64,000 nt of DNA from Halorubellus sp034808145 (GTDB taxonomy: Archaea > Halobacteriota > Halobacteria > Halobacteriales > Natrialbaceae). A program made the translations under genes and the position numbers. Positions 1 to 7,406 of the stretch are shown here, in pieces. Position 1 is the first letter of the stretch, and the number at the start of each line of letters is the position of its first letter. The notes under the pieces were generated by a model that saw nothing but the letters and a program-made list of their open reading frames with translations, did no database searches and was not told the DNA's origin. The stretch spans positions 186,001 through 250,000 of the forward strand of contig NZ_JAXHGM010000001.1 in assembly GCF_034808145.1 (NCBI RefSeq), read 5' to 3'.

Positions 1-936
1 GGTGCGGGAATGGATGTCGGTGACGCCCCGATTCTCGAGGCCGGTCCGAACCCCTACGACCACGTCATCGAGAACGCCATCGTTCGCCACGGCGGAAGCG
101 ACGCGGTTCGCGTGCATGCGAGCGGATCCGGGACGCGCGTCACGAACTGCTGGCTGGAGAACTGCCCGGGCAGGGCGTTGCGGGTCGACGACGGTTCTCG
201 CGTGAAAGTCGACAACGTTCACGTCACCGGTACCGGCGGCGGCGTCGCGCAGAACGGGACCCACGGGAACTTCTCGAACCTCACCGTCTTCGACCTCCAC
301 GACGGCGTCGCGTTCGAGTTCACGTCCCCGGGGAACGTCCTCACTAACTTCGTCGCGAAGAAGAACCTCTCGATGGGCGTGCGTATCGCCAGCGGTGGCC
401 GCCACACGACGGTGTCATCGGGGTACGTCGCGGACGTCGCGAACGCCGGCCTGTTCGTCGGCGGCCGCGACGCGACGGTGTCCGACGTCGCCGTCGAGAA
501 CTGGGGGACTGAGAAGGGCTGGGCGCCCCTCGTCCGCCTGATGGGCGCGGGGTCGACGGCGACGAACCTCTGGGGCGTCCGGTCGTCGGCGGACGCGAGC
601 ACGACGCTCGCACGCGTCGAGGCCGACCACTGCCGCATCCTCGGTCTCGGCGGCGATCCCGCTGTCGACTGGCAACTGTTCGTCGGGTCGGACGCGGTCC
701 ACGCCGTCCTCGACAGCGTCTACGGCGTCGACCACCAGGACATCGTCGACGAGGGCACGCGCACGCTCGTCAACCGATGGGGGACGAATGACGGCGACCC
801 GAACGAGACCGGCGAGTGGCACGGGTACGCCGAGTACGCCGGCACGATGAACGCGACCGTCTGGGACGTCACGTCGGCGCCGTGGACGCCGTACCGCGCG
901 ACGCCGGACGGAGGCACCTGGCTCGCGTCGACGTGA
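1..936 (+). CDS. Right-handed beta-helix (pectate-lyase-like) protein, 5' end outside window
   Basis: The frame is open from base 1, so the N terminus lies outside the window; the first internal Met is at base 10. The visible 308 residues are rich in short Gly/Val/Asn turns with recurring patterns such as VTNCWLENC, VKVDNVHVTG, TVSSGYVADV and VSDVAVENWG. This spacing is typical of parallel beta-helix coils found in pectate lyase-fold and surface polysaccharide-active proteins. No catalytic residues can be assigned and no C-terminal anchor is seen; the protein ends in WLAST. It could be a surface glycan-binding or glycan-cleaving protein. The fold call is moderately safe; the substrate is unknown. 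Confidence 0.7.
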   Translation, partial: GAGMDVGDAPILEAGPNPYDHVIENAIVRHGGSDAVRVHASGSGTRVTNCWLENCPGRALRVDDGSRVKVDNVHVTGTGGGVAQNGTHGNFSNLTVFDLHDGVAFEFTSPGNVLTNFVAKKNLSMGVRIASGGRHTTVSSGYVADVANAGLFVGGRDATVSDVAVENWGTEKGWAPLVRLMGAGSTATNLWGVRSSADASTTLARVEADHCRILGLGGDPAVDWQLFVGSDAVHAVLDSVYGVDHQDIVDEGTRTLVNRWGTNDGDPNETGEWHGYAEYAGTMNATVWDVTSAPWTPYRATPDGGTWLAST

Positions 937-1001
937 GCGCGCCGCGAGCGGGCTTGCCGAGGCCGACGACGCGACCGTTCCGGTGGTCGTCGAGGGCGCG
1001 G

Positions 1002-1436
1002 TCAGTTCCCGGGGCCGCGGTCCTCGGCGTCGCTCGTCACGGGCCGCCCGTCCTCGGTCGGCGGGGCGACGTAGTCGACGACCTCGTCGACGGTGGGGTC
1101 GTCGACGCTGACGCGGACGTGGATGTCGCCGAGTTCGTCGGGGTTCCCCACGGCGAAGTTCACGACGCCCTGGAACGCCGCCTGTTTCTTGAGTGCGAAC
1201 GCGAACGCGTCGCCGTCCGTGCCGGCCTGGAACTGGCCGCGGGCGGTGTCGAGTATCTCCTGGGCGTGCAAGCGCTCGGAGAAGTCCTCGAGCTGGTGCG
1301 TGGTCGCCAGCACCTCGCCGGGTCGCTCGGTGACGTCGGCGTCGGGGAAGAGGTTCGTGACGGCGTCCACGACGCGGTCGGTGACCTCGGTGTCGTTGAC
1401 GGGTGCGGTTATCTCGACGTCCACGGAGTATATCAT
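1002..1436 (-). CDS. UPF0201 / RNA-binding-like protein
   Basis: The protein has 144 residues and starts MIYSVDVEITAPVNDTEVTD. It resembles the archaeal UPF0201 family (COG1325), small proteins with a ribosomal L5-like RNA-binding fold: a beta strand at the N terminus, a DRVVDAV helix, then EILDTARGQF and a C-terminal strand DIHVRVSVDD. I chose the ATG at 1436 because its first four bases (ATGA) overlap the stop of the upstream kinase gene, which implies translational coupling. The longer frame upstream is an Arg-rich shadow. The molecular role of the family is not established, and the C terminus is acidic, as usual in haloarchaea. Confidence 0.85.
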   Translation of the reverse strand: MIYSVDVEITAPVNDTEVTDRVVDAVTNLFPDADVTERPGEVLATTHQLEDFSERLHAQEILDTARGQFQAGTDGDAFAFALKKQAAFQGVVNFAVGNPDELGDIHVRVSVDDPTVDEVVDYVAPPTEDGRPVTSDAEDRGPGN

Positions 1437-2005
1437 GCGTCGACCTCCGTGACGGCGTCCGGGCCGTCTTCGAGGAGCGCCTGGATGCGGGCGCGGAACG
1501 ATTCGAGCGTGTCCGTGTTGTCGATGGTGACGTCGGCGCGCGCCATGGCGTCGTCCATCCCGAATCCGCGCTCCCGCTCGTCGCGCTCGCGGAGGCTCTC
1601 GCCGACGTCGCCGTCGGTGTTGTCGCGGCCGCGTTCGGTGATGCGGTCCTTGCGGACGTCGAAGGGCGCTTCGACGCTGACGAGGAGCCAGTCGTCGCCG
1701 AACGCGTCCTCGAAGCGGTCGGCTTCGACGCCGGAGCGGAGGCCGTCGACGAGGACGGTGTCGGTCTCGTCGAGGTGCTCGCGGATGATGGGGAGCGAGC
1801 GTCGTGCGATGGCGTCGGGGCCGTTCTCCTCGCGGAGCGCTTGCGCGATCTCGCCGTGGTGGGTCGCGGGGTCGAGGCCGCGGTCCCGGCACTCCTGGCG
1901 GATGACGTCCCCCATCGTCACCACGGGGATGCCGGTGTCGCGTGCGACCGCCGCGGCCTCGCCTTTCCCGCTGCCGGCCAGGCCGACGGTACCGATGACA
2001 GTCAT
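1433..2005 (-). CDS. UPF0200 / dephospho-CoA kinase-like P-loop kinase
   Basis: A 190-residue protein with an N-terminal Walker A motif GLAGSGKGE (residues 8-16), followed by VTMGDVIRQE, a typical nucleotide-kinase switch region, and TVLVDGLRSGVE as a Walker B-like strand. This arrangement matches the archaeal UPF0200 family, related to adenylate and dephospho-CoA kinases; the real substrate is unproven. The ATG at 2005 begins MTVIGTVGLAGSGKG. A longer in-frame ORF to 2338 runs over the oppositely oriented YccF gene and is rejected. It forms a two-gene operon with the UPF0201 gene, overlapping by 4 bp. Confidence 0.85.
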   Translation of the reverse strand: MTVIGTVGLAGSGKGEAAAVARDTGIPVVTMGDVIRQECRDRGLDPATHHGEIAQALREENGPDAIARRSLPIIREHLDETDTVLVDGLRSGVEADRFEDAFGDDWLLVSVEAPFDVRKDRITERGRDNTDGDVGESLRERDERERGFGMDDAMARADVTIDNTDTLESFRARIQALLEDGPDAVTEVDA

Positions 2006-2108
2006 TGGAGACGAATAGTCGAGTCGGCGGCTTAACCCCACCGCTCTCTCGCTCGCGGGCGTCGCGGCCGGGAGAAGACCCATACGTCCGAGGAGGATAC
2101 GAGTGTGT

Positions 2109-2486
2109 ATGTCAGACCAGCACTCGCTCGTCGTCCGCATCGTCTGGTTCTTCCTCGTCGGTTGGTGGCTCGCGCTCCTCGCGATCAACGTGGCGTGGTT
2201 CCTGAACGTCACCGTCGTCCTCCTCCCCGTCGGAATCAAGATCATCAATCGCGTCCCGTATCTCCTGACGCTGAAGCGCCGCGACACCGGGTTCGACCCG
2301 GATGGCGTCCCGCAGACGAACCTCGTCGTGCGCGCCATCTACTTCGTGTTCGTCGGCTGGTGGGCGAGCTTCATCTGGGCGAATCTCGCGTGGGCGCTCT
2401 GCGTCACCGTCATCGGCCTTCCCTTCGGTATCTGGATGTTCGGGAAGCTTCCCTACGTCACGAGCCTCTACCGGCTGGACGCCTGA
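2109..2486 (+). CDS. YccF-domain inner membrane protein
   Basis: The protein of about 125 residues contains two successive YccF-type modules. Each has an aromatic membrane segment with FVGWW or FLVGWW, then a NVAW or NLAW segment, then GLPFGI or LLPVGI, and ends in a KLPY or RVPY turn. YccF proteins are small integral membrane proteins of unknown function. The GTG at 2103 is an alternative start two codons earlier; the ATG is preferred. The 3' end is notable: the last codons, the TGA and following bases (2476-2494) are repeated exactly at 2508-2526, 32 bp downstream. Confidence 0.85.
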   Translation: MSDQHSLVVRIVWFFLVGWWLALLAINVAWFLNVTVVLLPVGIKIINRVPYLLTLKRRDTGFDPDGVPQTNLVVRAIYFVFVGWWASFIWANLAWALCVTVIGLPFGIWMFGKLPYVTSLYRLDA

Positions 2487-2526
2487 CTCGCTCGCGGCCC
2501 GGCCAGTTGGACGCCTGACTCGCTCG
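2476..2526. repeat. 19-bp exact direct repeat spanning the yccF-like stop codon, offset 32 bp
   Basis: TGGACGCCTGACTCGCTCG occurs at 2476-2494, where it holds the last codons and TGA of the YccF gene, and again at 2508-2526 in the spacer before the tRNA. All 19 bases match and the offset is 32 bp. The second copy is not part of any gene. It belongs to a group of similar repeats in this window (5177, 7358, 20115, 21399, 57831). Confidence 0.9.
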
Positions 2527-2576
2527 GACACCGAATCCGGACTGCTTTTTTGCCCGCGCCGTCCACACGACAACGA

Positions 2577-2683
2577 GGGCACGTAGCTCAGCCAGGATAG
2601 AGCGTCGGACTTCTATCCCCACGCACTCACGGGTGGTGGGGGGAGACATCCGATGGTCAGGGGTTCGAATCCCCTCGTGCTCG
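2577..2683 (+). tRNA. tRNA-Arg (anticodon TCT) with a 32-nt intron
   Basis: Acceptor stem GGGCACG (2577-2583) pairs with CGTGCTC (2676-2682), discriminator G2683. D arm GCTC/GAGC at 2586-2603. The anticodon stem TCGGA (2605-2609) pairs with TCCGA (2649-2653), and the T arm is AGGGG-TTCGAAT-CCCCT (2659-2675). The anticodon loop reads C-T-TCT-A, then an insertion at 2616-2647, then A, so the intron sits at the canonical archaeal position between nucleotides 37 and 38. It would be removed by the tRNA splicing endonuclease. CTTTTTT at about 2544-2550 lies about 27 nt upstream and probably serves as the TATA element. Confidence 0.9.
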
Positions 2684-2777
2684 TCGATTCTACGACGAAC
2701 GGCCGTGAGGAGCGGATCGCGAAGCGAGGGATTCGAATCCGTTCGTGCTCGCTCGCGCTCGCTCCGTTCGTGCTCGC
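2664..2777. repeat. Degenerate copies of the tRNA-Arg 3' end
   Basis: The T-loop-to-acceptor segment of the tRNA (2664-2683) recurs at 2732-2751 with 18 of 20 bases identical (TTCGAATCC, two changes, TCGTGCTCG). A further 15-bp unit ending CGTTCGTGCTCGC occurs at 2738-2752 and 2763-2777, giving a third copy of the acceptor end. tRNA 3' ends are common integration sites, so this could be an att remnant with almost nothing left between the ends. It may equally be another example of the 3'-end duplications seen elsewhere in this window. Confidence 0.7.
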
Positions 2778-2848
2778 GCTTGTTCGTGGGGTGCGTCGGG
2801 TGGGCTGTGACCCGAGTGGTTTTGCCGGTGGTCCGCGAACGCGCTGGT

Positions 2849-3286
2849 ATGGACGGGTACTTCGAGGACGTCACGGTCGGTGAGGAGCACGCGTTCGGCG
2901 AGTACGAGGTCGACGAGGACGAGATAATCGAGTTCGGCGAGCGGTACGACCCGCAGACGTTCCACACGGACCCGGAGGCGGCCCAGGAGTCGATGTTCGG
3001 GGACCTGGTGGCGTCCGGGTGGCATACGTGCGCGATGACGATGCGGTTGCTGGTGGAGAACGAGTTGCAGGACACGAAGGCGATGGGTGCCATCGGGGTG
3101 GACGAGTTGCGGTGGAAGCAGCCGGTGTTCCCGGGGGATACGCTTCGCGTGGAGACGACGGTGCTCGCGAAGGAGGACTGGCAGCCGGGTGTGGGGTTGG
3201 TGCGGTCGCAGACGCGGACGCTCAATCAGGACGACCGCGAGGTGTGTACGTTCGTCGGGCTCGTGCTGTACGAGAAACGGGACTGA
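2849..3286 (+). CDS. MaoC-family (R)-specific enoyl-CoA hydratase-like hotdog protein
   Basis: The protein has 145 residues and starts MDGYFEDVTVGEEHAFG, the usual opening of MaoC hotdog hydratases. The motif GERYDPQTFHTDPEAA (about residues 30-45) carries the Asp and His normally responsible for adding water across an enoyl-CoA double bond, followed by GDLVASGWHT on the hotdog helix. The C-terminal LRWKQPVFPGDTL and the following strands complete the fold. The natural acyl-CoA substrate cannot be told from sequence. The start at 2849 was chosen because upstream sequence is repetitive and non-coding. A second MaoC domain occurs in the fusion protein at 5278. Confidence 0.9.
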   Translation: MDGYFEDVTVGEEHAFGEYEVDEDEIIEFGERYDPQTFHTDPEAAQESMFGDLVASGWHTCAMTMRLLVENELQDTKAMGAIGVDELRWKQPVFPGDTLRVETTVLAKEDWQPGVGLVRSQTRTLNQDDREVCTFVGLVLYEKRD

Positions 3287-3359
3287 GGACGCGTCGCGTG
3301 CGACGGTGTGGCGTGCTGGCGGTGGTTTTTCGGTGCGTGCTGTCGTCGTCGTCGTCGGT

Positions 3360-4022
3360 ATGACTGACGCGTTCCGGCGTGCGGTGTTCTTCGACCTCGA
3401 CCACACGCTCCTCGAGTTCGAGACGGCGTATGCGACGGTGCTCCGGAAGGTGACCGAGCGCCACCTGGGCGGCGGCGACGAGGCGTTCGAGGTGACCTAC
3501 AGCGACCGGTTCCTCGAACTGCTCGGCGACCACGCTGACGACCCGTACCGGCGGGCGTTCGAGCACGCGCTCGCCGAGCACGACTACGCGGACGCGGTCG
3601 AGTCCGTGGACGCGCTCGTGGCGACGCTCCGCGAGCGCGAGGTCGCGGGCGTCGCGCCCGCACCGGGCATCGAGCGCGTGCTCGCGGAACTCGGCGGCAG
3701 CGACGTCGGCGTGGGCGTGCTCACGAACGGCGTCCCCGACTTCCAGCTCGCGAAGCTCCGCGGGAACGACCTCGACGGGTACGTCGACGCGACCGTGGTG
3801 TCCTACGAGGCGGGCGCGCACAAGCCCGACGAGCGCCCGTTCGCGCTCGCCGCGGAGCGTCTGCCCGCCGAGGAGTACGTGATGGTCGGCGATTCCTACG
3901 AGGCGGACGTCGAGGGCGCTCGCGCGATGGGGTGGCGCGGTATCCACTACGCGCCGGACGGCGACTCGCCCGCGAGCGACCCCCTGAAGTCGTTCGACGA
4001 CCTGCTCGACCGGCTGAACTGA
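3360..4022 (+). CDS. HAD-superfamily hydrolase
   Basis: A 220-residue haloacid-dehalogenase-type hydrolase. Motif I is FFDLDHTLLE with the nucleophile Asp (about residue 11) and acid/base Asp two residues later. Motif II is VLTNGVP, motif III the Lys in GAHKPDERPF, and motif IV is MVGDSYEADVEGA. A helical cap sits between motifs I and II. Members act mainly on phosphorylated metabolites such as phosphoglycolate, sugar phosphates or nucleotides; the substrate here is unknown. It ends 40 bp before the convergent stop of the oxidoreductase gene. Confidence 0.9.
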   Translation: MTDAFRRAVFFDLDHTLLEFETAYATVLRKVTERHLGGGDEAFEVTYSDRFLELLGDHADDPYRRAFEHALAEHDYADAVESVDALVATLREREVAGVAPAPGIERVLAELGGSDVGVGVLTNGVPDFQLAKLRGNDLDGYVDATVVSYEAGAHKPDERPFALAAERLPAEEYVMVGDSYEADVEGARAMGWRGIHYAPDGDSPASDPLKSFDDLLDRLN

Positions 4023-4062
4023 CCGGCGAGCGCGCCGCACCGGTGCAGCCGACGTCCGCCAC

Positions 4063-5124
4063 TCAGTCGAACCCGGAGATCAGCGTGACGACCCACTGCG
4101 CGGGGTCGGCGCGGTCCCGGACCTCGACCGAGTCGATCCACTTCACCCACTGGAACCCGCGGCGGCCGGGCGCGACGAGGCGGAGCGGGTAGCCGTGGCC
4201 GTGCGAGAGCCGGTCGTCGTCGGCGTGCGTCGCGAGGAGCGCGCGTTCGGCCTCCTCGCGCGGGAGGCTCCACCGGTAGCCGGTTATCGAGGTGAACCGG
4301 ACCCAGTCGGCGTCCGGGTCGGCGTCGGCGGCGTCCAAGAGGTCCGCGACGCGGACGCCCCGCCAGTCGTGTTCGCTGTACCAGCCGCTCGTGCAGTCGA
4401 GGACGACGCGGGACGTGTCGTGGTCGAGCGTCGCGTCGCCGAGCACCGTGCGCTCGTCGAGGTCGAGCGGGCTGTCGACGCGGCCGGTGACCGAGAGCGT
4501 CCAGTCGTCGACGTCGACGGGTTCGGGGTCGTCGGCGACCCACGACGTGACCGGGAAGCGGTTCCCGTCGTCGCTCCCGCGTTCGGTCGAGCCCGTGAAG
4601 CGGCGTGCGGGGCCGAGGAGGCGGCTGGCGCGCCACGCGACCGCGCCGACGACGAGCGTCGCGGAGAGCTTGAGGGCGTTCCGCCGGGTCGCGTCCTGCG
4701 CCGTCGGCGTCCGGAACCGCGAGTGGAGGTGGACGAGGAAGACGGGGAGGAGCGCGATGCCGACGTACGCATGCAGGACGAGGAGCGTGAACGGGCCGAC
4801 CTGTTCGACGACGCCGAGCGTCCACGCGAGCCCGCTCGCGAGCGCGAGCACGGCGACGACGGTGAGCGCGACCGACACCCGGACGGTCCAGTTCCACGAC
4901 CCGGTGAGGCGATGGCGGACCCTGGCGAGTTTCGCGGCGAGCGCGCCGACGAGCACGACGCCCGCGATACCGTGCGTCCAGAACACCCACGCGTCGCTCG
5001 CGGTCCCGGCGAGGATGCTCGCGACCCCCGTGACGGCCGCGACGACGACGCCCGCGAGCAGGAGCGCGTCCACGAGCTGCGACGACAGCCAGGGCACGGG
5101 GATGCGTACGGTCCGGACGGGCAT
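4063..5124 (-). CDS. Membrane-anchored molybdopterin (sulfite-oxidase-like) oxidoreductase
   Basis: The 353-residue protein combines about four N-terminal transmembrane helices (residues 15-150, with His residues in the WTHGIAG and LHAYVG segments) with a C-terminal sulfite-oxidase/YedY-like Moco domain. In that domain VVLDCTSGWYSEHDW contains the likely molybdenum-ligating Cys (about 244), followed by WRGVRVADLLD and GYPLRLVAPGRRGFQWVKW, both characteristic of the family. The His-bearing membrane part suggests a built-in cytochrome b-like electron carrier, a role split between subunits in bacterial MsrPQ (YedYZ). The substrate is not known. It is divergent from the CBS-MaoC gene. Confidence 0.85.
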   Translation of the reverse strand: MPVRTVRIPVPWLSSQLVDALLLAGVVVAAVTGVASILAGTASDAWVFWTHGIAGVVLVGALAAKLARVRHRLTGSWNWTVRVSVALTVVAVLALASGLAWTLGVVEQVGPFTLLVLHAYVGIALLPVFLVHLHSRFRTPTAQDATRRNALKLSATLVVGAVAWRASRLLGPARRFTGSTERGSDDGNRFPVTSWVADDPEPVDVDDWTLSVTGRVDSPLDLDERTVLGDATLDHDTSRVVLDCTSGWYSEHDWRGVRVADLLDAADADPDADWVRFTSITGYRWSLPREEAERALLATHADDDRLSHGHGYPLRLVAPGRRGFQWVKWIDSVEVRDRADPAQWVVTLISGFD

Positions 5125-5176
5125 GAGTGCTGGTACCGTGCTCGCGCTCTCGGCGGCACGCGAGCCGAGACGTCAC

Positions 5177-5231
5177 CTCGACGACGTCGCTGGTTCGCGC
5201 CGCACCATCTCGGCGATGTCGCTGATTCGCG
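5177..5231. repeat. 23-bp imperfect direct repeat, offset 32 bp, in a divergent promoter region
   Basis: Bases 5177-5199 and 5209-5231 match at 20 of 23 positions (shared core GTCGCTG-TTCGCG) and are offset by exactly 32 bp. They lie in the 153-bp spacer between two divergent genes, upstream of the CBS-MaoC start at 5278. They may be paired regulatory sites on the same face of the helix or another member of the 32-bp repeat set. Confidence 0.75.
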
Positions 5232-5277
5232 TCCAACCACCCCGAGGACTTTGCCGGTCCGCGTCGCACGTCGGGGT

Positions 5278-6192
5278 ATGCTCGTCGAACTCGCGGTCGC
5301 GGACGTCATGACGCGCCCCGTGGAGACGATCGCGCCGGACGCGACGCTCACCGCGGCCGCGACGCGACTCGCGGCGGGGTACGGGTCGCTCGTCGTTGTG
5401 GAAAACGGCGACGCGGTCGGTATCGTCACGCAGTCGGACCTCGTTCGTGCGCTCGCCGCGGGCGACACCTCGGGGACGGTCGCGGACGCGATGTCCGCGC
5501 CGCCGCTCTCGGTTCGCCAGGACGACGCGCTCGGCGACGCCGCGGAGGTCCTCGGGGACGCGGACGTCGGCCAGGTCGTCGTGGTCGACGACGACGGGGC
5601 GGTCGTGGGCGTGCTGTCGGCGACGGACGTCGTCGACTACGTGCCGGCGCTCGCACGACGGCACGCGGTCCCGGGGAGCGAGGAGCCGACGGCGGTCGGC
5701 GAGCGCGACCGTCACGGGCACGTCCGACGGCCGGGGCGCGCCGATACGGCGTACGAGGAGGACGACTGGGCGTTCGAGTGGGACGGCGGGGACGGTATCG
5801 CGGTCGGGAACGTCGCGCGGTTCTCGAAGCGGGTCACCGAGGGGGACGTCGAGGAGTTCGCGCACGCGACCGGCGACACGAACCGCCTGCATCTCGACGA
5901 CGCGTTCGCCGAGGGGACGCGGTTCGGGCGCCGCATCGCCCACGGCGTGCTCACGCTCGGGCTCGTCTCCGCGGCGCTCGCGCGGATGCCGGGCGCGATA
6001 ATCTACCTGAGCCAGGACTGCTCGTACCTCGGGCCCGTCGACCTCGGCGACCGCTGCATGGCGATGTGCGAGGTCGTCGACGACCTCGGCGACGACCGCT
6101 TCCGTCTCGACGCCCGCGTCCAGAACGAAGCCGGCGAGGAGCTCCTTGAGGGCGCGTCGACGGTGCTCGTCGACGACATCCCCGAGCAGTAG
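5278..6192 (+). CDS. CBS-pair / MaoC hydratase fusion protein
   Basis: A 304-residue fusion. Residues 5-125 are two CBS domains (VADVMTRPVETIAPDATL, then VADAMSAPPLSVRQDDAL), each ending in the typical GIVTQSDLV or GVLSATDVV strand; CBS pairs bind adenine nucleotides. After an acidic linker (about 130-170), residues 175-300 form a MaoC hotdog domain with the (R)-hydratase signature: DTNRLHLDDAFAEGT followed by RRIAHGVLT, holding the catalytic Asp and His. This suggests an enoyl-CoA hydratase sensitive to adenylate energy charge, which is inference. The ATG at 5278 gives the clean CBS start; the longer frame is a shadow of the upstream gene. Confidence 0.88.
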   Translation: MLVELAVADVMTRPVETIAPDATLTAAATRLAAGYGSLVVVENGDAVGIVTQSDLVRALAAGDTSGTVADAMSAPPLSVRQDDALGDAAEVLGDADVGQVVVVDDDGAVVGVLSATDVVDYVPALARRHAVPGSEEPTAVGERDRHGHVRRPGRADTAYEEDDWAFEWDGGDGIAVGNVARFSKRVTEGDVEEFAHATGDTNRLHLDDAFAEGTRFGRRIAHGVLTLGLVSAALARMPGAIIYLSQDCSYLGPVDLGDRCMAMCEVVDDLGDDRFRLDARVQNEAGEELLEGASTVLVDDIPEQ

Positions 6193-6204
6193 CGAGCGGG
6201 TGAG

Positions 6205-7251
6205 TCAGACGAGGAGGACGGCGAGCGCGAGCGCGATGAAGACGACCTTGAGTGCGGTATTGAGCGCGACGACCTTGGAGCCGAAGCTGGCGCCCCAGAT
6301 GCCGTACTGGAAGGGGATGGAGCGTTTGAACGTGGAGACGGCGAAGGAGACGATGCCGCCGACGAGCATCGTCGCGACCGCGGTCCGCGCGGTGAAGGGG
6401 CCGTCCGCGCCGACGAGAGGTGCGATGAAGAACGCGCCCGAGGTGGTGTCGACGGCGAACACGCCGACGACGCCCGCGGCGGCGCCGGGGAGTCCGAGCA
6501 GGCTCGTGAGCGGGTCGGCGACGCCGGTGACGGCGTCGAACACGCTCGGGTAGCGTTCGACGACGACGAGGACGAGCGAGTACACGACGAGCAGACGCGG
6601 CACGACCCGGCGGAGCGTCGACCGCGTCGAGTCAAAGGCCTCGCTGGCGCGCTCGCGCATCGACGGCGGTTCGTCGCCGTCCGGGTCGGCGTCCGCGTCG
6701 CCGGGCTCGCGACCGCCGTCGCTCGCGACGTCGGTGTCGTCGTCGTCCGCGGCGAGGTCGGCGGGGGTCGCGTCCGGGTCGACGTTCGCGGGCGAGAGGA
6801 GGACGGCGCCGGCGAGGACGCCGGTGAGGGTGATGCCGAGGCTGATGGCGGCGCGTGCGCCGACGTACATGAGCCCGACCTCGAGGCCGAGAATCGGTAG
6901 CAGCACGGGGACGTAGAACGTGAAGATGTGCTGGACGAACCCGAAGAACGTGTTGATGGTGACGGCGACGAGCGTCGCGCGGTCGTCGAGCGTCCCGGAA
7001 TCCCGGAGGGTGGCGAGCATCCCGTAGCCGGCGGTCGGGGAGGCGGCGGTGGTGACGACGGCGACGCCGGCCTCCGCGGGCAGGTTCGCCTTCGCGGTGA
7101 GCGGTTCGGCGAGGCCGCGGACGCGGTCGACGACGCCGAACTCGACGGCGAGGTTCGCGAGCGTCACGCCGACCGCGATGAGTGCGGTGACGGTGAGGAC
7201 TCGCGGGAGGACCTGTCCGACGACGACCTCGAGGATGGACGCCTCGCTCAC
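6205..7251 (-). CDS. Nucleoside-recognition (gate) domain membrane protein
   Basis: A 348-residue multi-pass membrane protein with a GTG start. The N-terminal half has helices around TALIAVGVTLANLAVEFGVV and the ASPTAGYGML segment, then FFGFVQHIFTFYVPVLLPILG; the C-terminal half repeats this organisation (SLLGLPGAAAGVVGVF, then GADGPFTARTAVATMLVGG). A charged Asp-rich cytoplasmic loop (about 170-205) separates them. The two-repeat design matches proteins annotated as nucleoside recognition/gate domain or spore-maturation-like. Transported substrate is unknown. It converges on the CBS-MaoC gene with only 12 bp between stops. Confidence 0.75.
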   Translation of the reverse strand: MSEASILEVVVGQVLPRVLTVTALIAVGVTLANLAVEFGVVDRVRGLAEPLTAKANLPAEAGVAVVTTAASPTAGYGMLATLRDSGTLDDRATLVAVTINTFFGFVQHIFTFYVPVLLPILGLEVGLMYVGARAAISLGITLTGVLAGAVLLSPANVDPDATPADLAADDDDTDVASDGGREPGDADADPDGDEPPSMRERASEAFDSTRSTLRRVVPRLLVVYSLVLVVVERYPSVFDAVTGVADPLTSLLGLPGAAAGVVGVFAVDTTSGAFFIAPLVGADGPFTARTAVATMLVGGIVSFAVSTFKRSIPFQYGIWGASFGSKVVALNTALKVVFIALALAVLLV

Positions 7252-7357
7252 GCGTCGACGTCAGCACGGCGCGAGTAAAGTCGTCTCGATGTCAGCGCGT
7301 CCTTCGTCCATCGGCGTCTGCGACCCGAACGTGGGACGCCGCCGGCCGTCACCGTCT

Positions 7358-7406
7358 TCGTCGACCTGCTGCAGTCAGTCGGTACTGCACTCGTCGACCT
7401 GCTGCA
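7358..7406. repeat. 16-bp exact direct repeat at the 3' end of the lipoprotein gene, offset 33 bp
   Basis: TCGTCGACCTGCTGCA occurs at 7391-7406 inside the last codons of the lipoprotein gene (encoding MQQVDE on the minus strand) and at 7358-7373 just beyond its stop codon. All 16 bases match at an offset of 33 bp. Read on the minus strand, the gene's tail appears to begin again directly after its own TGA. Confidence 0.85.

Noticed and set aside
7255..7296. Short 31-bp-offset similarity TCGACGTCAGC/TCGATGTCAGC
   Set aside because: Only about 11 bases with one mismatch; too short to count with the repeat set.
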